A stretch of DNA of 13,447 nt from CAYQQU01 sp964419545 (GTDB lineage Bacteria > Bacteroidota > Bacteroidia > Chitinophagales > Saprospiraceae). The translations under genes were made by a program, and so were the position numbers. Positions 12,058-13,447 of this stretch are shown piece by piece (the stretch's first letter is position 1; the number at the start of each line of letters is the position of its first letter). The stretch spans positions 1 through 13,447 of the forward strand of contig CAYQQU010000108.1 in the NCBI GenBank assembly GCA_964419545.1, in the 5' to 3' direction. Below the pieces are notes generated by a model, which was not told the DNA's origin, ran no database searches, and saw nothing but the letters and a program-made list of their open reading frames with translations.

Positions 12058-13323
12058 ATGAAATTCCTTACACTCATTCTATGCCTGGGGGGGCACCATT
12101 TGTCATTCGGTCAGTTCGTCTGGCCGGGGGATATTAACCGCAACGGCGTTGTCAATAACGTTGACGTGCTGTATTTCCAACTGGCAAAAGGTACGAAAGG
12201 GCCGGATCGCGAAGATCAGTCGACGACCTGGACCGCCCATATGCCGCCCGATACCTGGGACGAAACTTTTCCCGACGGCACCGAATTTCACCATGCGGAC
12301 GCCGACGGTCAGGGAAAAATCAAAAACAGCGACCGCCGGGTTATCACCGAAGAGAACTACGGTCAGACCAATGGCGACGTCACGCCGGATAATTTCCTGG
12401 TAGGCGATCCGACTACCGATCCGCCCATGGTAATGGTGCCGCGCAAGACGAGCATTGAGCCCGGCCAGACGCTCAAAGTTGACGTTTTTCTGGGGACGGC
12501 CGACCGCCCCGTGACAAACATGTTCGGCATGGCGTTTACGCTTAATTTCACGCCACACCTGGTAGCGGATTGTCCGGATGAGTTCAATCCGACTGAAGTC
12601 AAGTTCAAACTGCAAAACGGAACCTGGCTGGACGGATCCGGCAGCGAAGCGGCCAAAGATTTCGAAGTGGCGGATAACGACGCCGGCGAACTGGATGTGG
12701 CGGTCACGCGCAAACAAATGGGCTCCGCCAGCGGCTACGGCGAGATCGGTACGTTCAAGATCGTAATGGAAGATATTGTACTCAGTACCGAAGACACCCT
12801 GGAACTCTACATCGATGACATCAAACTGATCGATACCAACCTAGTGGAATATCCGGTGGCGTCAACCATGATAACCGTTGTCGTCGAAGCAAACGATCCG
12901 ACCATGAACTCGGTGGCGCCGGAAGACCAAACCGACCAGCACGGCACACTGACCGGACGACGGGAAGGCGAAGGCGTTCCCGGCGCCGATCAGGCGGCCC
13001 TGACCGGCGCGGCAAACGACCAGGAGCAGGGTGCAGCGGTAGACCGGAACGCCCGCGCCGAGTTGCTCGAAGCGACCGGCCACTCCAAAGTGATCGTCTA
13101 TCCCAATCCGGTGGAGTCCGAAGTATGGATCGAATCGCTGGCCGAAGATGACGAGATCAACCGGGTGATGCTGTTCAATAACCTCGGGCAGCTGATTACC
13201 TCCTGGACGGTCGGCGCCGACCAGAAAGTAAAAGTGGACACCGGTAACCTCAACCCCGGGATGTATATCGTCAATGTGTATACCGGTAGTGGAACCGCGA
13301 ATTACCTGATCACCAAAAAATAG
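12058..13323 (+). CDS. Secreted dockerin/cohesin-like protein with T9SS sorting domain
   Basis: I chose the ATG at 12058 because it gives a compact signal peptide (MKFLTLILCLGGHHLSFG, cut before Gln19); an in-frame GTG at 12031 would add nine residues. A dockerin-like pair of calcium loops follows: D25-x-N27-x-N29-G-x-V-N-x-x-D36 and D81-x-D83-x-Q85-G-x-I-x-x-x-D92. They are separated by an unusually long insert. Residues 125-285 form a beta-sandwich-like region starting KTSIEPGQTLKVDVFLG and ending in VASTMITVVVEAND, resembling a cohesin or similar Ig-like fold. An acidic, low-complexity linker (about 286-340) leads to a C-terminal T9SS type A sorting domain (VIVYPNP, LFNNLGQLI, GMYIVNVYTG, ending LITKK). 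The protein should be exported by T9SS and anchored or released at the surface. The partner or substrate is unknown. Confidence 0.88.
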   Translation: MKFLTLILCLGGHHLSFGQFVWPGDINRNGVVNNVDVLYFQLAKGTKGPDREDQSTTWTAHMPPDTWDETFPDGTEFHHADADGQGKIKNSDRRVITEENYGQTNGDVTPDNFLVGDPTTDPPMVMVPRKTSIEPGQTLKVDVFLGTADRPVTNMFGMAFTLNFTPHLVADCPDEFNPTEVKFKLQNGTWLDGSGSEAAKDFEVADNDAGELDVAVTRKQMGSASGYGEIGTFKIVMEDIVLSTEDTLELYIDDIKLIDTNLVEYPVASTMITVVVEANDPTMNSVAPEDQTDQHGTLTGRREGEGVPGADQAALTGAANDQEQGAAVDRNARAELLEATGHSKVIVYPNPVESEVWIESLAEDDEINRVMLFNNLGQLITSWTVGADQKVKVDTGNLNPGMYIVNVYTGSGTANYLITKK

Positions 13324-13447
13324 TTGTAGAGCATTAAACCCAATTCACTTGTTGACGCAAACAGACTATGAACAACGACCCAAGGGGAACACCGACCCAC
13401 ACCGATTCAAAAAGTTGAATTAAAGACGGTACGGTACCCCCCACCCG
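13324..13447. other. Window end, no gene recognised
   Basis: The last 124 bases hold a small hairpin ATTCAA-AAAG-TTGAAT (13405-13420) and a C-run near the edge. The only ATG-initiated ORF is 16 codons. No terminator with a T-run is visible for the preceding gene. Confidence 0.5.

Overview
The window looks like chromosomal DNA from a Bacteroidota bacterium, most likely of the Saprospiria (Lewinella/Phaeodactylibacter-like) type. Four things support this: promoters of the Bacteroidota form TTG-N19/20-TAnnTTTG, few Shine-Dalgarno sequences, a secreted protein ending in a type IX secretion (T9SS) sorting domain, and a DUF4920 lipoprotein. The phylum is well supported; the class is inferred from the overall character of the proteins.

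Layout. Positions 113-1675 (minus) hold a long, AT-rich, helical protein of unknown function. Positions 1676-2651 lack a long gene but hold a plus-strand hairpin over the start of a 43-codon ORF and a strong rho-independent terminator, so a short transcript may be made there. Positions 2652-3957 (minus) encode an HD-domain phosphohydrolase and a DUF4920 lipoprotein. Positions 4347-8260 (plus) carry the most striking content: two tandem paralogues, each with a signal peptide, a MORN-repeat array built from Cys-x4-Cys-headed blocks, and a C-terminal caspase-like (peptidase C14) domain with an intact His/Cys dyad. Positions 8467-9896 hold the rpsF-rpsR-rplI ribosomal operon with a textbook Bacteroidota promoter, an Arg-Asp repeat tail on S6, and a perfect GC-rich hairpin after rplI. 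Positions 9988-11412 (minus) encode a second long helical protein of unknown function. Positions 12058-13323 (plus) encode a secreted protein with a dockerin-like EF-hand pair, a cohesin-like beta domain and a T9SS sorting domain, behind a promoter and a C-rich structured leader.

How the parts relate. The ribosomal operon is housekeeping. The two MORN-caspases are clearly related by duplication and probably act in the envelope, since both have signal peptides and neither has a T9SS domain. Their combination of lipid- or protein-binding repeats with a protease is the best candidate for an undescribed system. The dockerin/cohesin-like protein would be exported across the outer membrane by T9SS. 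Nothing in the sequence ties it directly to the caspases.
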